Of a DNA stretch of 64,000 nt, positions 1 through 8,962 are shown piece after piece. Position 1 is the stretch's first letter. Each line of letters opens with the position of its first letter. The notes under the pieces were generated by a model, which searched no databases, had not been told where the DNA came from, and saw only the letters and a program-made list of their open reading frames with translations. Source of the DNA: Suttonella sp. R2A3 (GTDB lineage: Bacteria; Pseudomonadota; Gammaproteobacteria; Cardiobacteriales; Cardiobacteriaceae); assembly GCF_021513215.1 (NCBI RefSeq), contig NZ_CP090975.1:1419501-1483500 (forward strand), in the 5' to 3' direction. The position numbers were made by a program, and so were the translations under genes.

Positions 1-77
1 ATCTGGATTTTCAACATCTTAGTCAGGTTTATGACCAAAGCCATCCACGCGCACGGGCAAAGATTAAGAAGAAGTAA
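1..77 (+). CDS. possible 3' end of an upstream gene
   Basis: Frame 3 is open from the window edge to a TAA at 75-77 and would encode about 24 residues ending in a very basic tail (…HPRARAKIKKK). Such a lysine/arginine-rich end suits an RNA- or ribosome-associated protein, but too little is visible to name it. The gene would end 85 bp before the azurin start. The other frame open here only reads into azurin and is less convincing. Confidence 0.35.
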   Translation, partial: LDFQHLSQVYDQSHPRARAKIKKK

Positions 78-162
78 TCACCCCGCGGTGCACTTATTTG
101 CATTTACTCCACGAAATCTTTATATTAAATGCGAGCTTTTAACCAACTTTTGGAAGGCAATT

Positions 163-612
163 ATGAAAAAACTACTTACTTTGGCAGCTGTTGCTGCATT
201 ATCTGCTGGTGCTTATGCTGCTGATGAATGTAAAGTCGTTATCGAAGGTAACGATTCTATGCAGTACAACATCGATAACTTCGAGATTGATACTGAAGCA
301 TGTGCGGAGTTCACCATTGAACTGAAGCACGTTGGTTCACTGCCTAAAGCAGCAATGGGCCACAACGTGGTTATCTCTAAAACAGAAGATTTCCAAGCGG
401 TTGCTAACGATAGTATCGCAGCTGGCGTTGACCACGATTACATCAAGCCAGAAGATGATCGCATCATCGCACATACCGGTTTGATCGGTGGTGGCGAGTC
501 AACCGAAATCACCTTCTCAACTGAAGCGTTGGCAAAAGACGGTGAATACACCTTCTTCTGTAGCTTCCCTGGCCACAGCGCGATTATGAACGGTACCGTT
601 ACTGTTAAATAA
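163..612 (+). CDS. azu: azurin, periplasmic blue copper protein
   Basis: A 149-residue precursor of azurin, a small periplasmic electron carrier that passes single electrons between cytochromes and reductases or peroxidases. The first 19 residues are a classic Sec signal ending AYA before ADEC. The type 1 copper ligands are visible: His67 (in MGHN), Cys133 (in FFCSFPGH), His138 and axial Met142. Cys23 and Cys47 would form the usual disulfide. I chose ATG 163 because GGAAGG lies just upstream and the signal peptide starts exactly there; an upstream in-frame ATG at 31 would add an implausible N-terminus. It is transcribed alone and ends at a strong hairpin shared with the convergent gene. Confidence 0.95.
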   Translation: MKKLLTLAAVAALSAGAYAADECKVVIEGNDSMQYNIDNFEIDTEACAEFTIELKHVGSLPKAAMGHNVVISKTEDFQAVANDSIAAGVDHDYIKPEDDRIIAHTGLIGGGESTEITFSTEALAKDGEYTFFCSFPGHSAIMNGTVTVK

Positions 613-628
613 GAGGCTAGCCTTGATA

Positions 629-658
629 AAAAAACCGCAGTGTTCGCTGCGGTTTTTT
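629..658. terminator. bidirectional terminator between azurin and the DUF836 gene
   Basis: A-run plus ACCGCAG at 629-640 pairs with CTGCGGT plus T-run at 647-658 around a 6-nt loop. Both strands show a GC stem followed by T residues, so it can end both convergent genes; the minus-strand stop codon lies at its edge. Confidence 0.9.
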
Positions 659-897
659 TATGCCTGCTCGGCTAACCAGACGGCGAGTTGCTCAGTATTA
701 AACGGATAGAGCAGCTCTTGATCGCTTTCTGGACAATAAACCACTGGGACCAATACACCATAACGCGCTTGTAGCGCACTGCTTTGATCGATATCGAGCA
801 CAGTGAATACGGCATTTTGTGCACGCAACATATGTTCTGCGTGTTGGCACAGATGGCAGCCTTGGCGGCTCATGAGTTGTAAGGTTTTTTCGCGCAT
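658..897 (-). CDS. glutaredoxin-like protein (DUF836 family)
   Basis: A 79-residue thioredoxin-fold protein of the DUF836/glutaredoxin-like family. The redox motif CHLC is at residues 14-17, near the N-terminus as in glutaredoxins, and the cis-proline region (VPVV) follows in the middle. Partners are unknown. An in-frame GTG at 919-921 would add eight residues. I prefer ATG 897 because AAGGA lies about nine bases upstream. It runs convergent with azurin and divergent from uppP. Confidence 0.8.
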   Translation of the reverse strand: MREKTLQLMSRQGCHLCQHAEHMLRAQNAVFTVLDIDQSSALQARYGVLVPVVYCPESDQELLYPFNTEQLAVWLAEQA

Positions 898-930
898 CTC
901 TGTTTTATCCTTATTGAACACCGTACAATA

Positions 931-953
931 GATGTTTATTCATCATAAACATC
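931..953. repeat. perfect 9-bp inverted repeat upstream of uppP
   Basis: GATGTTTAT (931-939) and ATAAACATC (945-953) are perfect inverted arms around a 5-bp spacer, in the short gap between the divergent DUF836 and uppP genes and ending 5 bp before the uppP ATG. It could be an operator or a hairpin in the uppP leader that hides the ribosome site, since no good ribosome site is visible there. No regulator is identified. Confidence 0.5.
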
Positions 954-958
954 TGACT

Positions 959-1765
959 ATGACTCTTTTTGAAGCCACCATCCTTGCCTTGGTGCAAGGC
1001 GCCACCGAATTTTTGCCTGTTTCCAGCTCAGCACATCTGATCCTAGTACCAAAATTGCTGGGTTGGGCCGACCAGGGCTTGGCGTTTGATGTGATTGTTC
1101 ATGTGGGGACACTCACCGCGGTGCTTGCGTATTTCCGTCGTGACCTGGCGCAAATTATCGTCCATTGGTTTCAACAATTCAAACGCGATCATCACGATCC
1201 TCAAGGCTACGCACGCTTAGGCAACCTGATTATTTTGGCCACGATTCCAACCGGATTGATCGGTTTGGTGATCAATCAATATCTTGATGATGGTCTTTTG
1301 CGTCACCCTTTGGTGATTGCCGGGGCAACGTTTGTTTTTGCTTTGGCGCTATGGTGGGCGGATCGCTATGGCAAACGGCGCAAAGCGATTGAACAAACCA
1401 CGGTTAAAGCGGCGATGATATACGGGCTTGCGCAAGCAGTTGCCTTAATCCCCGGCACATCACGCTCGGGGATCACCATCACCGCCGGGCTGATGCTCGG
1501 TTTTACCCGTGAAGCAGCGGCGCGTTTTTCGTTTTTAATGTCGATCCCGATTATCGTACTGGCCGGTGGGCTAAAGCTGAAAGAATTGATCGAACAACCC
1601 GAAGCGGTGGCGGTGATGCCGTTAGTGGTTGGGTTTGTCGTATCCGCGCTATCAGCCTACGCCTGTATTGCGATTTTCATGAAATTACTCGAGCGCACAG
1701 GCATGGGTATTTATGTGATTTACCGAATCTTGCTGGCCGCTGTGCTGGTTTGGGTATTTATTTAA
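959..1765 (+). CDS. uppP: undecaprenyl-diphosphate phosphatase
   Basis: An inner-membrane enzyme that dephosphorylates undecaprenyl pyrophosphate to regenerate the lipid carrier for peptidoglycan and other cell-wall polymers; loss or overproduction alters bacitracin sensitivity. 268 residues, almost entirely hydrophobic with about eight membrane segments. Both family signatures are present: EFLPVSSSAH near the N-terminus (Glu17 catalytic region) and PGTSRSG in the second half, containing the catalytic arginine. An in-frame ATG at 932 would add nine polar residues; ATG 959 fits the family start. fabI follows after 48 bp, probably on the same transcript. Confidence 0.93.
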   Translation: MTLFEATILALVQGATEFLPVSSSAHLILVPKLLGWADQGLAFDVIVHVGTLTAVLAYFRRDLAQIIVHWFQQFKRDHHDPQGYARLGNLIILATIPTGLIGLVINQYLDDGLLRHPLVIAGATFVFALALWWADRYGKRRKAIEQTTVKAAMIYGLAQAVALIPGTSRSGITITAGLMLGFTREAAARFSFLMSIPIIVLAGGLKLKELIEQPEAVAVMPLVVGFVVSALSAYACIAIFMKLLERTGMGIYVIYRILLAAVLVWVFI

Positions 1766-1813
1766 TTGGCGCTACAATACGCAGAGAAACATAACACCAA
1801 AAAAGAGGACACT

Positions 1814-2602
1814 ATGGGTTTTTTACAAGGCAAAAAAATCTTAATTACCGGGCTTGCGAGTAATCTATCGATTGCCTACGGTATCGCAGAAGCCATGCAC
1901 CGCGAGGGCGCAGAGCTGGCATTTACCTATCAAAACGAAAAACTCAAACCGCGCGTAGAAAAAATGGGCGCAGCATTTGGCAGCGAGATTTTCTTACCCT
2001 GTGATGTGGCGAGTGATGAAGAAATCGAAGCGGTCTTTGCAGAACTCGGCAAACATTGGGACGGCTTAGATGGCTTGATTCACGCGATTGCCTTTGCCCC
2101 GCGCGAGGCGATTGAGGGACGTTTTTTAGATGGCGTGAGCCGTGAGAATTTTTCGCTGGCTCATGAAATCAGCGCCTATAGCTTTGCGGCGCTGATGAAA
2201 GGCGCGTATCCAATGATGCGTGGACGTAACGCTGCCGCCTTAGCGCTCACCTATCTTGGCGCAGTGCGTGCAATCCCGAATTACAACACCATGGGACTGG
2301 CAAAAGCCTCGCTTGAAGCCTCAATTCGTTATATGGCCGCTGATTTAGGCGAAGATGGCATTCGCGTCAATGGTGTGTCTGCTGGTCCAATTCGTACCCT
2401 TGCCGCCTCGGGCATCAAGAACTTCCGTTCGATGCTCAAAGGCTTTGAGAAAACCGCACCGCTGAAGCGTTGCGTAACCATAGAGGAAGTCGGCAATGCG
2501 GCTGCGTTCCTCTGTTCTGACCTGGCCTCTGGTATCACCGGTGAAATCACCTACGTGGACGGCGGCTATAACATCCTTTCCTCACCCATCCTCGACGATT
2601 AG
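1814..2602 (+). CDS. fabI: enoyl-[acyl-carrier-protein] reductase (NADH)
   Basis: Catalyses the last reduction of each fatty-acid elongation cycle, trans-2-enoyl-ACP to acyl-ACP with NADH. 262 residues, the standard FabI length. A short-chain dehydrogenase fold with the FabI form of the nucleotide loop ([13 protein letters not shown], residues 13-25) and the catalytic pair Tyr157-x6-Lys164. The triclosan-pocket segment [10 protein letters not shown] (93-102) aligns with FabI, not FabG. AGAGGA precedes the chosen ATG. It lies away from the main fab cluster at 48-55 kb, as is usual. Confidence 0.95.
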   Translation: MGFLQGKKILITGLASNLSIAYGIAEAMHREGAELAFTYQNEKLKPRVEKMGAAFGSEIFLPCDVASDEEIEAVFAELGKHWDGLDGLIHAIAFAPREAIEGRFLDGVSRENFSLAHEISAYSFAALMKGAYPMMRGRNAAALALTYLGAVRAIPNYNTMGLAKASLEASIRYMAADLGEDGIRVNGVSAGPIRTLAASGIKNFRSMLKGFEKTAPLKRCVTIEEVGNAAAFLCSDLASGITGEITYVDGGYNILSSPILDD

Positions 2603-2621
2603 TCAGCATAAGGAGAAAACC

Positions 2622-2936
2622 ATGAGCTTAACCTTTGAGTTAAAAACCAGTAAAGACAACCAGTTTTATTTCAACCTGGTTGAAAATGGCAAAGTGCTCG
2701 TAAAAAGCGAGATGTACACGCAAAAGCGTTCTTGCGAGAACGGCATCGAGTCTGTACAAAAGAACTGCGGCGAAGACAAGCGTTACGAGCACAAAACCGC
2801 GTCTAACGGTAAAAAATACTTTAACTTGAAAGCCAGCAATGGTCAGGTGATCGCCACCAGCATGATGTTTGATGACATCGACGCTGTGGTTAAAAGCTGC
2901 AAAAAAGCCGCAAAAGCGAAAACAGTCGAAGCTTAA
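2622..2936 (+). CDS. YegP-like DUF1508 protein
   Basis: A 104-residue protein built from two tandem DUF1508 modules, roughly residues 1-52 and 53-100. Each has the pattern F-Y-F-N-L-…-G-x-V followed by a helix with a conserved cysteine (…SCENGIESVQKNC… and …VVKSCKKAAK). The fold is a small beta-sheet packed on a helix; biochemical role unknown. A strong AAGGAG site sits six bases before the ATG. It follows fabI by 19 bp and may share its transcript. Confidence 0.85.
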   Translation: MSLTFELKTSKDNQFYFNLVENGKVLVKSEMYTQKRSCENGIESVQKNCGEDKRYEHKTASNGKKYFNLKASNGQVIATSMMFDDIDAVVKSCKKAAKAKTVEA

Positions 2937-3105
2937 CGGCCCCTGTGTTTTCTGACTCTGCGTGCCACCCGGTGCGCAGGGCAGAGATTTTTATGTCACA
3001 CGTAGACCTGCACTGTGGCATAGAGGATTCCTGTTTTTTGACGTAAGGCTAAAGATTACGTTGCCCTCATAAAGTCCTGAGATAACCCGTATTTGCGGAT
3101 TCAGG

Positions 3106-3133
3106 CTTGAATATCTGTATTTAAACCCCATTT
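3106..3133 (+). promoter_or_regulatory. sigma-32 (heat-shock) promoter of hslVU
   Basis: CTTGAA at 3106-3111 and CCCCATTT at 3126-3133 match the RpoH consensus (CTTGAAA, 11-16 bp, CCCCATNT) with a 14-bp spacer. It lies 28 bp before hslV, the expected target, since hslVU is a classic RpoH operon. Confidence 0.88.
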
Positions 3134-3161
3134 CTGTGGTTCATTGACTACAGGAAGCTTT

Positions 3162-3707
3162 ATGTTTGATGCGCATTCCACCACGATTTTATCCGTCCGC
3201 CGCGGCAGCCATGTTGCGATTGCTGGCGACGGACAAGTCTCACTTGGCGATACGGTGATGAAAAGTAACGCACGCAAAGTGCGCCGGTTGTACCACAACA
3301 AAATCCTTGCCGGATTTGCCGGCGGCACAGCGGATGCTTTTACCCTATTTGAACGTTTTGAAGCCAAATTAGAAGAGCAAGACGGACAATTATTGCGCGC
3401 TGCGGTTGAGCTGGCGAAAGACTGGCGCACCGATCGTGCCTTACGTCGTTTAGAAGCGATGTTGATTGTTGCCGATCGGGAAACCACGCTGATTCTTTCC
3501 GGTAACGGCGATGTAGTCGAGCCTGAAGACAGCATTGCCGCGATTGGCTCTGGTGGGATGTATGCGCTTTCTGCGGCGCGCGCGCTCTATCACAACACCG
3601 AAATGAACTCACGCGATATCGCGGAGAAAAGCCTGCATATTGCTGGCGATATTTGTGTGTATACCAATCACAATATTATTGTTGATGAATTAAAGGACCC
3701 ATCATGA
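3162..3707 (+). CDS. hslV: ATP-dependent protease peptidase subunit HslV
   Basis: Proteolytic subunit of the HslUV (ClpQY) protease, a double hexameric ring related to proteasome beta subunits. Activity depends on an N-terminal threonine exposed by processing. Here translation from ATG 3162 (preceded by AGGAAG) gives a six-residue leader MFDAHS before TTILSVRRG, so processing must remove more than the initiator methionine, unlike E. coli, whose HslV starts MTT. The conserved [13 protein letters not shown] and GNGDVVEPE segments are present. 181 residues. It overlaps hslU by 4 bp (ATGA), implying translational coupling. Confidence 0.95.
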   Translation: MFDAHSTTILSVRRGSHVAIAGDGQVSLGDTVMKSNARKVRRLYHNKILAGFAGGTADAFTLFERFEAKLEEQDGQLLRAAVELAKDWRTDRALRRLEAMLIVADRETTLILSGNGDVVEPEDSIAAIGSGGMYALSAARALYHNTEMNSRDIAEKSLHIAGDICVYTNHNIIVDELKDPS

Positions 3708-5065
3708 GTGAATACCGCGATTTAAATATGACCCCGCGTGAAATCGTCGAAGAATTAGACCGGCACATTGTCGGACAACGTGAAGCGAAGCGCGCGGTGG
3801 CGAACGCCTTGCGTAGCCGCTGGCGCCGTCGGCAGATTGAAGAGCCGCTGCGTAGCGAAATCACCCCGAAAAATATTTTAATGATCGGGCCAACCGGGGT
3901 TGGTAAAACCGAAATCGCGCGCCGTTTAGCGAAACTCGCCGAAGCACCTTTTGTTAAGGTTGAGGCAACAAAATTTACCGAAGTCGGTTATGTTGGCCGC
4001 GATGTTGATTCGATTATTCGTGATCTGGCGGAAACCTCAATTAAGCTCGAGCGCGAACGTGCGCGTAAAGCGGTGCAAAGTAAAGCACGTGAAGCCGCGT
4101 TGGAACGCGTGCTCGATGTGCTGGTGCCATCGGCGAAAAAGCAAACCGCTTGGAGCGATGATACGGCACAACGCAGCGACGATAACCCAGCGCGCAAAAC
4201 CTTCCGCGAGCGTATTTTACGTGGTGAGCTCAACGACAAAATGATTGAGATTGAGGTCAGCGAACAAACCAGCGCGTCGTTTGAAGTGATGGCGCCGCCG
4301 GGGATGGAAGATATGAGCAGTCAGCTCTCTGATATGTTCAAAAACCTTGGCAAAGCGAAGAAAACCACGCAAAAGATGACGATTGCTGATGCTTTAGTCG
4401 CGCTTGCCGAAGATGAAGCCGACAATCTGGTTTCTGACGATGAGATCAAACAGCAGGCGATTCGTAACGCCGAGCAAAATGGTATTGTTTTTATTGACGA
4501 GATTGATAAAGTCGCCAAACGCGCGGAAACCGGCGGTGGTGAAGTATCTCGTGAAGGGGTGCAGCGTGACCTGCTGCCGTTAGTCGAAGGCTCAACGGTT
4601 TCTACCAAATACGGCATGATCAAAACCGATCATATTTTGTTTATCGCCTCGGGTGCGTTCCATCTGGCCAAACCTTCTGATTTAGTACCGGAATTGCAAG
4701 GGCGGATGCCGGTGCGTGTTGAGCTGAAAGCGCTCGGGGTGGAAGAATTCAAGCGTATCCTTACTGAACCGGATGCGTCGCTGATCAAGCAATATACCGC
4801 GCTATTTGCCACCGAAAACCTTACGTTAGAGTTTAGTGAGGATGGGATTGCACGTTTGGCAGAGATTGCCTATCACGTGAATAAAACCACCGAGAATATC
4901 GGTGCGCGTCGCTTACATACGCTGATGGAGCGTCTCACCGATAATCTATCTTACGACGCGGCTGATCGCAGCAATGATGAGACGGTGCGCATTGATGCCG
5001 CTTATGTGGAACAAGCGCTCGGCGAGCTCTCAACCAATGAAGACCTCAGCCGCTTTGTTTTATAA
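3704..5065 (+). CDS. hslU: HslU ATPase, unfoldase of HslUV protease
   Basis: AAA+ unfoldase that recognises, unfolds and feeds substrates to HslV. 453 residues. Walker A GPTGVGKT is at 62-69, the pore loop GYVGRD at 95-100 and Walker B with DEID at 265-268, with the inserted I-domain between (about 110-250). The C-terminus EDLSRFVL is the tail that docks into HslV pockets to activate the peptidase. It starts inside the hslV stop codon. Transcription is driven by the heat-shock promoter before hslV. Confidence 0.96.
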   Translation: MSEYRDLNMTPREIVEELDRHIVGQREAKRAVANALRSRWRRRQIEEPLRSEITPKNILMIGPTGVGKTEIARRLAKLAEAPFVKVEATKFTEVGYVGRDVDSIIRDLAETSIKLERERARKAVQSKAREAALERVLDVLVPSAKKQTAWSDDTAQRSDDNPARKTFRERILRGELNDKMIEIEVSEQTSASFEVMAPPGMEDMSSQLSDMFKNLGKAKKTTQKMTIADALVALAEDEADNLVSDDEIKQQAIRNAEQNGIVFIDEIDKVAKRAETGGGEVSREGVQRDLLPLVEGSTVSTKYGMIKTDHILFIASGAFHLAKPSDLVPELQGRMPVRVELKALGVEEFKRILTEPDASLIKQYTALFATENLTLEFSEDGIARLAEIAYHVNKTTENIGARRLHTLMERLTDNLSYDAADRSNDETVRIDAAYVEQALGELSTNEDLSRFVL

Positions 5066-5106
5066 TAATTAGCGGGCCATAAAAAATGCTAGCTTAGCCA
5101 GTGCTG

Positions 5107-5131
5107 AAAAAACCCATCAATGGCTGATGGG
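5107..5131 (-). terminator. terminator of betT
   Basis: Read on the minus strand, CCCATCA, a 5-nt loop and TGATGGG are followed by six T residues. It lies 14 bp past the betT stop and also separates betT from convergent hslU. On the plus strand the T-run is short (TTT), so it would work less well for hslU. Confidence 0.75.
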
Positions 5132-5144
5132 GTTTCATGGGTGC

Positions 5145-7157
5145 TTAATTATCGCCGTGGATAAAGTGCATATGACGTTCGTATTGGTTCAAGATGTCGT
5201 TGATGATTTGCTCGGTGGTATAACCCATAATGTCATAACCACGCCCGCCTTCACGTAAATACACTTCCGCGCGCCAATAGCGATCATCCCCTTTGCTTTT
5301 CGCCTTTGAGCCGCCTTGTCCGTACATAAAGACAGGCGTTGGGGCGCTCGCTGGCACGACGCGGTAAATGAAATCCATCTCAGTGTGGTGAAAAGCGCGG
5401 AACGCGATACTGTCTTGCTCTTGTGACGCTTCGATCTTTGAGGTGACGCCATTTTCTTTGAGCGCCGCACTCACCGAGCCCATCGCCTCACGCACGCGTT
5501 GGTCGATAAATTGAGTGACTTTGCGTTGACTTGGATAGCTGATAATGCGGCTGACCCGTTCACGCCAGTTTAAGCCGCCAGCAGTTGGTGCGGCAGCGAA
5601 ATCGAGCTGTTCAGCGTCTTTTTTGTTCATTTCTTCGCGCAAACTGCGGTTTAATGACCATAAATAGAGCAATAACACCACTGAGAACGGCAATGCCGCG
5701 ATCACATTGACCGCCTGCAAGGCACCAAAACCGCCAGCAAAGAGCAATCCTAAAGTGATCAGCCCCATCAGTGCTGCCCAGAACAAACGCAGACGAATCG
5801 GCGCGTCTTCTTCCGGGGTTAACCCTTTCATACTTAAATTCGCCAGCACTAAGGCGCCAGAGTCTGCTGAGGTGACAAAGAAAATTAGCCCGATAATGAC
5901 GGCAACCGATGCCCAGAATTTCGCTAAAGGATACTGGTCTAAGAGGGCGAATAAGCCCATCGCTGGATCGTTGATCGCGATATTGCCTAATTCGCTGAAT
6001 CCGCCAAGATAAAGGTCGATAGCGCTGTTACCAAAGATTGAGAACCAGGCAAAAATAAAGCCCAACGGAATAAAGAGCACGCCAAACACGAACTCACGCA
6101 GCGTACGCCCACGTGAAATACGCGCAATGAACATGCCAACAAATGGCGCCCATGCAACCCACCAGGCCCAGAAAAACACCGTCCAGCCAGATTTCCAGGC
6201 CTGACCTTCTTCGCCTTGATAGGCATAGACATCAAAGGTTTTACCGATCACAGTTTGGAAATAATCGCCAACGTTTTGCACAAAAGCGTCGAGCAAAAAC
6301 AGCGTGGGTCCCATGGCCAGTAACGCAACTAACAACAGCGCGGCCATACCCATATTGATCTCAGATAAACGTCGTACACCGCGCTCAACGCCGGTGGTGG
6401 CAGAAATAGCGGCTATAGTGATGACTAGCACAATAATGATTGTTTGAATGAGTTTGCTGGGTGCGATGCCAAAAATATGGTCTAGGCCTGCGTTAGCCTG
6501 TAAAACGCCAATCCCCAAACTGGTGGCGATCCCAAAAACGGTACACACAATACCAAAAATATCAACCGCATCGCCCATCCAGCCAGCGGTACGCTTCGCA
6601 CCGATTAGCGGCAGCAGGGCGCTACGAAGCGCAAGCGGTTGACGCTTACGGTAGGCAAAATACGCCAAGGCCATGCCGATGAGCACATAAATCCCCCAAC
6701 CGTGCATCCCCCAGTGGAGAAAGGTTTGGGTGATCGCGATGCGCGCGGCGTTGATTTCCTCAGCACGTGCGCCCGGGGCGGTTAAGAAGTGGCTGAGTGG
6801 CTCAGAAGCCCCAAAAAACAACAAATCAATACCAATCCCTGCGGCAAAGAGCATCGATGCCCAGGTGATAAAAGGAAAATCCGGTTTGGCGTGATCGGGG
6901 CCCAGCTTGATATCGCCAAACCGCGACAGGCCGATATAGATCATAAAGATTAAATAGGCGGCAACGACCAGCATGTAATACCAGCCAAGCTTGTCTGAAA
7001 TCCACGATTGCATGGTTGCCAAGACGGCACCACTTTGTTCTTGGAATGCCATGGTGAAGATGACCGAAAAGATTGTCACGGCAGTGGCGACATAAAAAAC
7101 GATTTTATTGAGTTGGGTGTTGGTGCTGAGTTGTGCATCAGCGTTTTGTGTACTCAA
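5145..7157 (-). CDS. betT: choline transporter, BCCT family
   Basis: A 670-residue inner-membrane transporter of the betaine/choline/carnitine family, close to BetT length (about 677). Twelve hydrophobic segments are visible, with the family glycine stretch AAGIGIDLLFFGASEP and the tryptophan-rich segment WTVFFWAWWVAWAPFVG. About 170 hydrophilic residues follow the last helix, as in BetT, where the cytoplasmic tail senses osmotic strength. It is the third gene of the operon betB-betA-betT, 107 bp after betA, supplying choline for conversion to glycine betaine. The minus-strand terminator follows. Confidence 0.92.
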   Translation of the reverse strand: MSTQNADAQLSTNTQLNKIVFYVATAVTIFSVIFTMAFQEQSGAVLATMQSWISDKLGWYYMLVVAAYLIFMIYIGLSRFGDIKLGPDHAKPDFPFITWASMLFAAGIGIDLLFFGASEPLSHFLTAPGARAEEINAARIAITQTFLHWGMHGWGIYVLIGMALAYFAYRKRQPLALRSALLPLIGAKRTAGWMGDAVDIFGIVCTVFGIATSLGIGVLQANAGLDHIFGIAPSKLIQTIIIVLVITIAAISATTGVERGVRRLSEINMGMAALLLVALLAMGPTLFLLDAFVQNVGDYFQTVIGKTFDVYAYQGEEGQAWKSGWTVFFWAWWVAWAPFVGMFIARISRGRTLREFVFGVLFIPLGFIFAWFSIFGNSAIDLYLGGFSELGNIAINDPAMGLFALLDQYPLAKFWASVAVIIGLIFFVTSADSGALVLANLSMKGLTPEEDAPIRLRLFWAALMGLITLGLLFAGGFGALQAVNVIAALPFSVVLLLYLWSLNRSLREEMNKKDAEQLDFAAAPTAGGLNWRERVSRIISYPSQRKVTQFIDQRVREAMGSVSAALKENGVTSKIEASQEQDSIAFRAFHHTEMDFIYRVVPASAPTPVFMYGQGGSKAKSKGDDRYWRAEVYLREGGRGYDIMGYTTEQIINDILNQYERHMHFIHGDN

Positions 7158-7264
7158 GGGATAATTCCTTTGTGTTATATGTGAGAGTCATAGCAAGGCG
7201 CTCTATGAGCACCTTGCTTGATGGTTGTTGGGCAAAGCTGCCGAGTTAGAGGGGTTAACCAGCA

Positions 7265-8923
7265 TTAATTGCGGGTTTGTCCGGCGATATAATATGGCGC
7301 ATCTGATTTTGGCAGTGGCGCGCGCTCACGAATATTATCAGCGATTTTTTCTGCCATCGCGATCACAGTGGCGTTAAGGTTGCCGGTGATGATTCGTGGC
7401 ATCAACGAGGCATCAACCACGCGTAGTCCACTCATACCGTGGACGCGACCTTGTCCGTCAACTACACAGTCATCGCCTTCACCCATTCGACATGTGCCAC
7501 AAGGATGATAGGCGGTTTCGCCGTGTTCACGCACAAACTGATCGAGCTCAGCGTCGCTTTGCAAATCAGCACTCGGGGAAATCTCTTTACCCGCATAAGG
7601 GGCTAGCGCAGATTGCGCGAAAATTTCTCGCGTGATACGGATGCCGTCGCGGAACTCCTGGCGATCTTGTTCATGGCTCATATAGTTGAACAAAATGCTT
7701 GGTGCGCGGTTCATATCGCGGCTTTTTAGCTTCACCCGACCGCGGCTAGGTGAGCGCATCGAGCCCATATGCATTTGGAAACCATGTGCATCAATGGCGT
7801 TACGCCCATCGTAGCTGACAGCCACCGGCAGGCAGTGGTATTGAATGTTTGGCCAGGCGAACTCGTCGCTACTGCGGATAAAGCCGCCAGCTTCAAACTG
7901 GTTACTCGCACCAATCCCTGTGCCAAAGAATAACCACTCAGCACCAATTGGTGGTTGGCGCCACCATTTCAACGCTGGCGCTAACGAGACAGGCTTTTTG
8001 CATTCGTATTGGATATAGAGCTCTAAATGATCTTGTAGGTTTTTGCCTACGCCATCGAGCTCGTGTACCATTTCAACGCCGGCTTCACGCAACCAGTCGC
8101 CAGGGCCGATACCGCTACGCTGCAGGAGTTGGGGTGATTGAATTGCGCCTGCGCTGAGGATTACCTCACGCTCAGCATAAACGCGATGTTTATCGCCTTT
8201 GATGAACACATCGACGCCGATCGCGCGTTTGCCGTCAAATAAAATACGATCGACCATCGCGTGGGTGGTGATGGTGAGATGCTTGCGGTGTTTGATGCGA
8301 TCAAGGTAGCTACGCGCGGTTGAAGAACGTCGTCCTTTTGGCGTAACAAAGCGGTCCATTGGCCCAAAGCCTTCTTGCTGATAGCCGTTGAGATCCTCGG
8401 TGCGTGGATAACCGGCTTGTACGCCAGCCTCGATCATCGCTGCAAATAATTCATTATTGCCCGGTTTGGGTGTCGTGACGCTCACCGGACCATCGCCGCC
8501 ATGATAGGCATTGCCGCCAATATCGCGCGATTCAGATTTGCGATAGTAAGGCAGGATGTCGTGATACGTCCAATCAGCCAGCCCGTCGCGTTTCGCCCAA
8601 TGATCGAAATCGAGCGCGTTACCGCGAATGTAGCACATGCCGTTAATCAGCGACGAGCCACCAAGGCCCTTGCCGCGACCACAATCCATGCGCCGATTGC
8701 TCATATACGGCTCGGGATCGGTTTCAAACGCCCAGTTATAACGTGTGCCTTGTAATGGGTAGGCAAGCGCTGCCGGCATCTGGGTGCGGAAATCAAAGCG
8801 ATAGTCCGGGCCGCCGGCTTCGAGTAGTAATACCGAAACCCCGGCATCTTCTGATAAGCGCGAAGCGAGCACATTGCCCGCTGATCCCGCGCCGATAATA
8901 ATGTAATCATAGCTTCTGTTCAT
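7265..8923 (-). CDS. betA: choline dehydrogenase (GMC oxidoreductase)
   Basis: Membrane-associated FAD enzyme that oxidises choline to betaine aldehyde and on to glycine betaine. 552 residues. The N-terminal FAD-binding loop [15 protein letters not shown] and both GMC signatures are present ([15 protein letters not shown] and [17 protein letters not shown]), and the substrate-domain motif HPCGTCRMG holds the catalytic histidine. It follows betB by 39 bp on the minus strand and precedes betT. No betI repressor gene accompanies the cluster. Confidence 0.94.
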   Translation of the reverse strand: MNRSYDYIIIGAGSAGNVLASRLSEDAGVSVLLLEAGGPDYRFDFRTQMPAALAYPLQGTRYNWAFETDPEPYMSNRRMDCGRGKGLGGSSLINGMCYIRGNALDFDHWAKRDGLADWTYHDILPYYRKSESRDIGGNAYHGGDGPVSVTTPKPGNNELFAAMIEAGVQAGYPRTEDLNGYQQEGFGPMDRFVTPKGRRSSTARSYLDRIKHRKHLTITTHAMVDRILFDGKRAIGVDVFIKGDKHRVYAEREVILSAGAIQSPQLLQRSGIGPGDWLREAGVEMVHELDGVGKNLQDHLELYIQYECKKPVSLAPALKWWRQPPIGAEWLFFGTGIGASNQFEAGGFIRSSDEFAWPNIQYHCLPVAVSYDGRNAIDAHGFQMHMGSMRSPSRGRVKLKSRDMNRAPSILFNYMSHEQDRQEFRDGIRITREIFAQSALAPYAGKEISPSADLQSDAELDQFVREHGETAYHPCGTCRMGEGDDCVVDGQGRVHGMSGLRVVDASLMPRIITGNLNATVIAMAEKIADNIRERAPLPKSDAPYYIAGQTRN

Positions 8924-8962
8924 GATTATCCTTGGGTTATAAGGTGAGTTGTGCGCTTGGCT

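Noticed and set aside
3101-3535. 144-codon open frame antisense to hslV
   Set aside because: Lies on the opposite strand of a certain gene; serine/arginine-rich translation without family features, an effect of codon bias.
5107-5131. Strong terminator for hslU on the plus strand
   Set aside because: On the plus strand only TTT follows the stem; the six-T tail is on the minus strand, so it was assigned to betT.
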